From positions 12,963,001 to 13,027,000 of the forward strand of contig OX387205.1 of NCBI GenBank assembly GCA_947561715.1: a stretch of DNA of 64,000 bases. Reading direction: 5' to 3'. The first letter of the stretch is position 1, and each line of letters opens with the position of its first letter. This DNA comes from Ascidia mentula. Taxonomy: Eukaryota; Chordata; Ascidiacea; Phlebobranchia; Ascidiidae. The notes under the pieces were generated by a model. That model did no database searches. It was given only the letters and a program-made list of their open reading frames with translations, and was not told where the DNA came from. A program made the position numbers and the translations under genes. Below are positions 62,927 through 64,000 of this stretch, one piece after another.

Positions 62927-63045
62927 TTAGTTGGGCGGGTGATTGGCAGCATTGGTCAAACGACCGACCCACATATGAAGATGAAAACCTGATCGGGATT
63001 CGTGCCCAGGATATTGAGGGTTCGAATTCCTGTGTGGTAAAAAAA
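62927..63045 (+). mobile_element. tRNA-like SINE, second of a tandem pair
   Basis: Same structure as the copy before it, starting TTAGTTGGGCGGGTGATTGG, with box B GGGTTCGAATTCC and an A-run at 63039-63045. About 80% identical to its neighbour. Confidence 0.85.
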
Positions 63046-64000
63046 CATATTAGCCAATTGCTTTGTGAAGCCGTATTTCATTCTGCAAGCAACTTCCGGA
63101 GGATTGTGTGGTTGGTATTTTGGTAAGAGTAAAAATGGAATGGTCTTGGTGAAGGTTTCTTGGACTGCCGGACTTAAGCAAATAAAGCACTAATAATGGT
63201 AATCGTCCTACTGCGGTGTTTAATTTGAGTATGGTGAATCAATTGCGGTCCTAAAGTTGCGATTAAGTTCATTACTGTTCTGCTTGTTGGCAAACACAAT
63301 TGCTAATGTTAGTGACCTGCAATATCCCGCCAGACAAACTTTTATTTTGAAACATTTCTTTAGGAATAAATTGCTGCAAAAACCGCGCGTTTAGCTAAGA
63401 TATCTTACCTGTGACCCAACTACAAGGTCTGTTGATATGCAGTCTTCCTTGCCAATGGTGGCGAAAATCAAGTAGGCAAAAGTGCATGTCCCTCTTATTT
63501 TTTTAAGGGTTTCGGAACATGGGGAATACGTCATAGTAACCACCTGCTGCGGTTTTTAGTGTCATTAGCAATGTGAACGAAAGTGCACTGAGTCGTGTTT
63601 ATTTGGTAACAATGCAAGTATTTCGTGACATGGATGGTTGAACAAGAATAATAGAATTGTTCAAATAAAAAACGCGGGAGACTCACCGACTCCCACGTTT
63701 TCTAATGTCAAGGCCACCTTGAGAGAATTAAGCAAACAGGCTACCGATTTTAAGTGGAATTCATGCTGTAGATTATGAATGCAGAAGGCCAGGTTTTCAA
63801 AGCGGAAAATGTTGCAAGAGTATTTATATCTTTCTCCAACATGGTTACTTTTGAAGCTACTGAAAGCTAATCGTCGTAGTTAGATTCATTTGCACTATGT
63901 GGAAGCCATTACATTGATTACCATCGTACTGCCTCTCGCATACAGAAGTGTTACCGTATTGTTATAATGTATGCCGACTGAAGCATCAACGCTGAATTGG
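63046..64000. other. Right-end interval without a supported gene
   Basis: No frame resembles a known protein. It may contain minus-strand exons of the uncertain gene ending at 62320. Confidence 0.4.

Overview
The window looks like chordate DNA, most likely from a tunicate of the Ciona type. It is AT-rich and densely packed with genes, most introns are 100-700 bases, the genes are of clear chordate type (retinoic acid receptor, type III intermediate filament, WAC, CASC3), and repeats are short and non-autonomous. The species is an inference. Gene models below were built by hand from splice sites and reading-frame continuity; most close exactly in frame and give proteins of the expected length.

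Layout. Left part: a Golgi-type carbohydrate sulfotransferase (+, 12-1944), PA2G4/EBP1 (+, 3208-6421), NAA60 (+, 7483-8358), then the retinoic acid receptor RAR (-, 9820-17428, first exon not found). Centre: CASC3/Barentsz of the exon junction complex (-, 21231-27843, 17 exons) shares a 570-base head-to-head promoter region with WAC (+, 28413-34474, 13 exons). After WAC come two tandem, intronless, unrecognised paralogs (-, 36426-36743 and 38206-38511). Right part: a vimentin/desmin-like intermediate filament gene (-, 41704-46739), ribulose-phosphate 3-epimerase (+, 48958-52077), a METTL21A-like lysine methyltransferase (-, 52865-53809) head-to-head with single-exon UTP14 (+, 54322-56487), and PDE12 (+, 57137-62176). 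The last 1.8 kb holds a tandem pair of tRNA-like SINEs and perhaps the 3' end of an unknown minus-strand gene.

The strongest unexpected signal is a family of self-cleaving RNA motifs. A type I hammerhead ribozyme with a complete core and fully paired stems lies on the sense strand of PDE12 intron 8 (60521-60573). A second copy with an intact core lies on the minus strand at 35751-35801. Decayed copies sit in introns of WAC, PDE12 and the intermediate filament gene. Other points of interest are the orphan tandem gene pair, nested MITEs inside CASC3, duplicated 3' splice-site-like units before the last WAC exon, and a gene set (RAR, CASC3, PA2G4, intermediate filament, RPE, METTL21A) whose human counterparts lie on the Hox-bearing chromosomes 2, 12 and 17.

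The genes do not form a pathway. They are mostly housekeeping genes (ribosome biogenesis, RNA decay and export, protein modification, pentose phosphate metabolism) around a developmental regulator, RAR.
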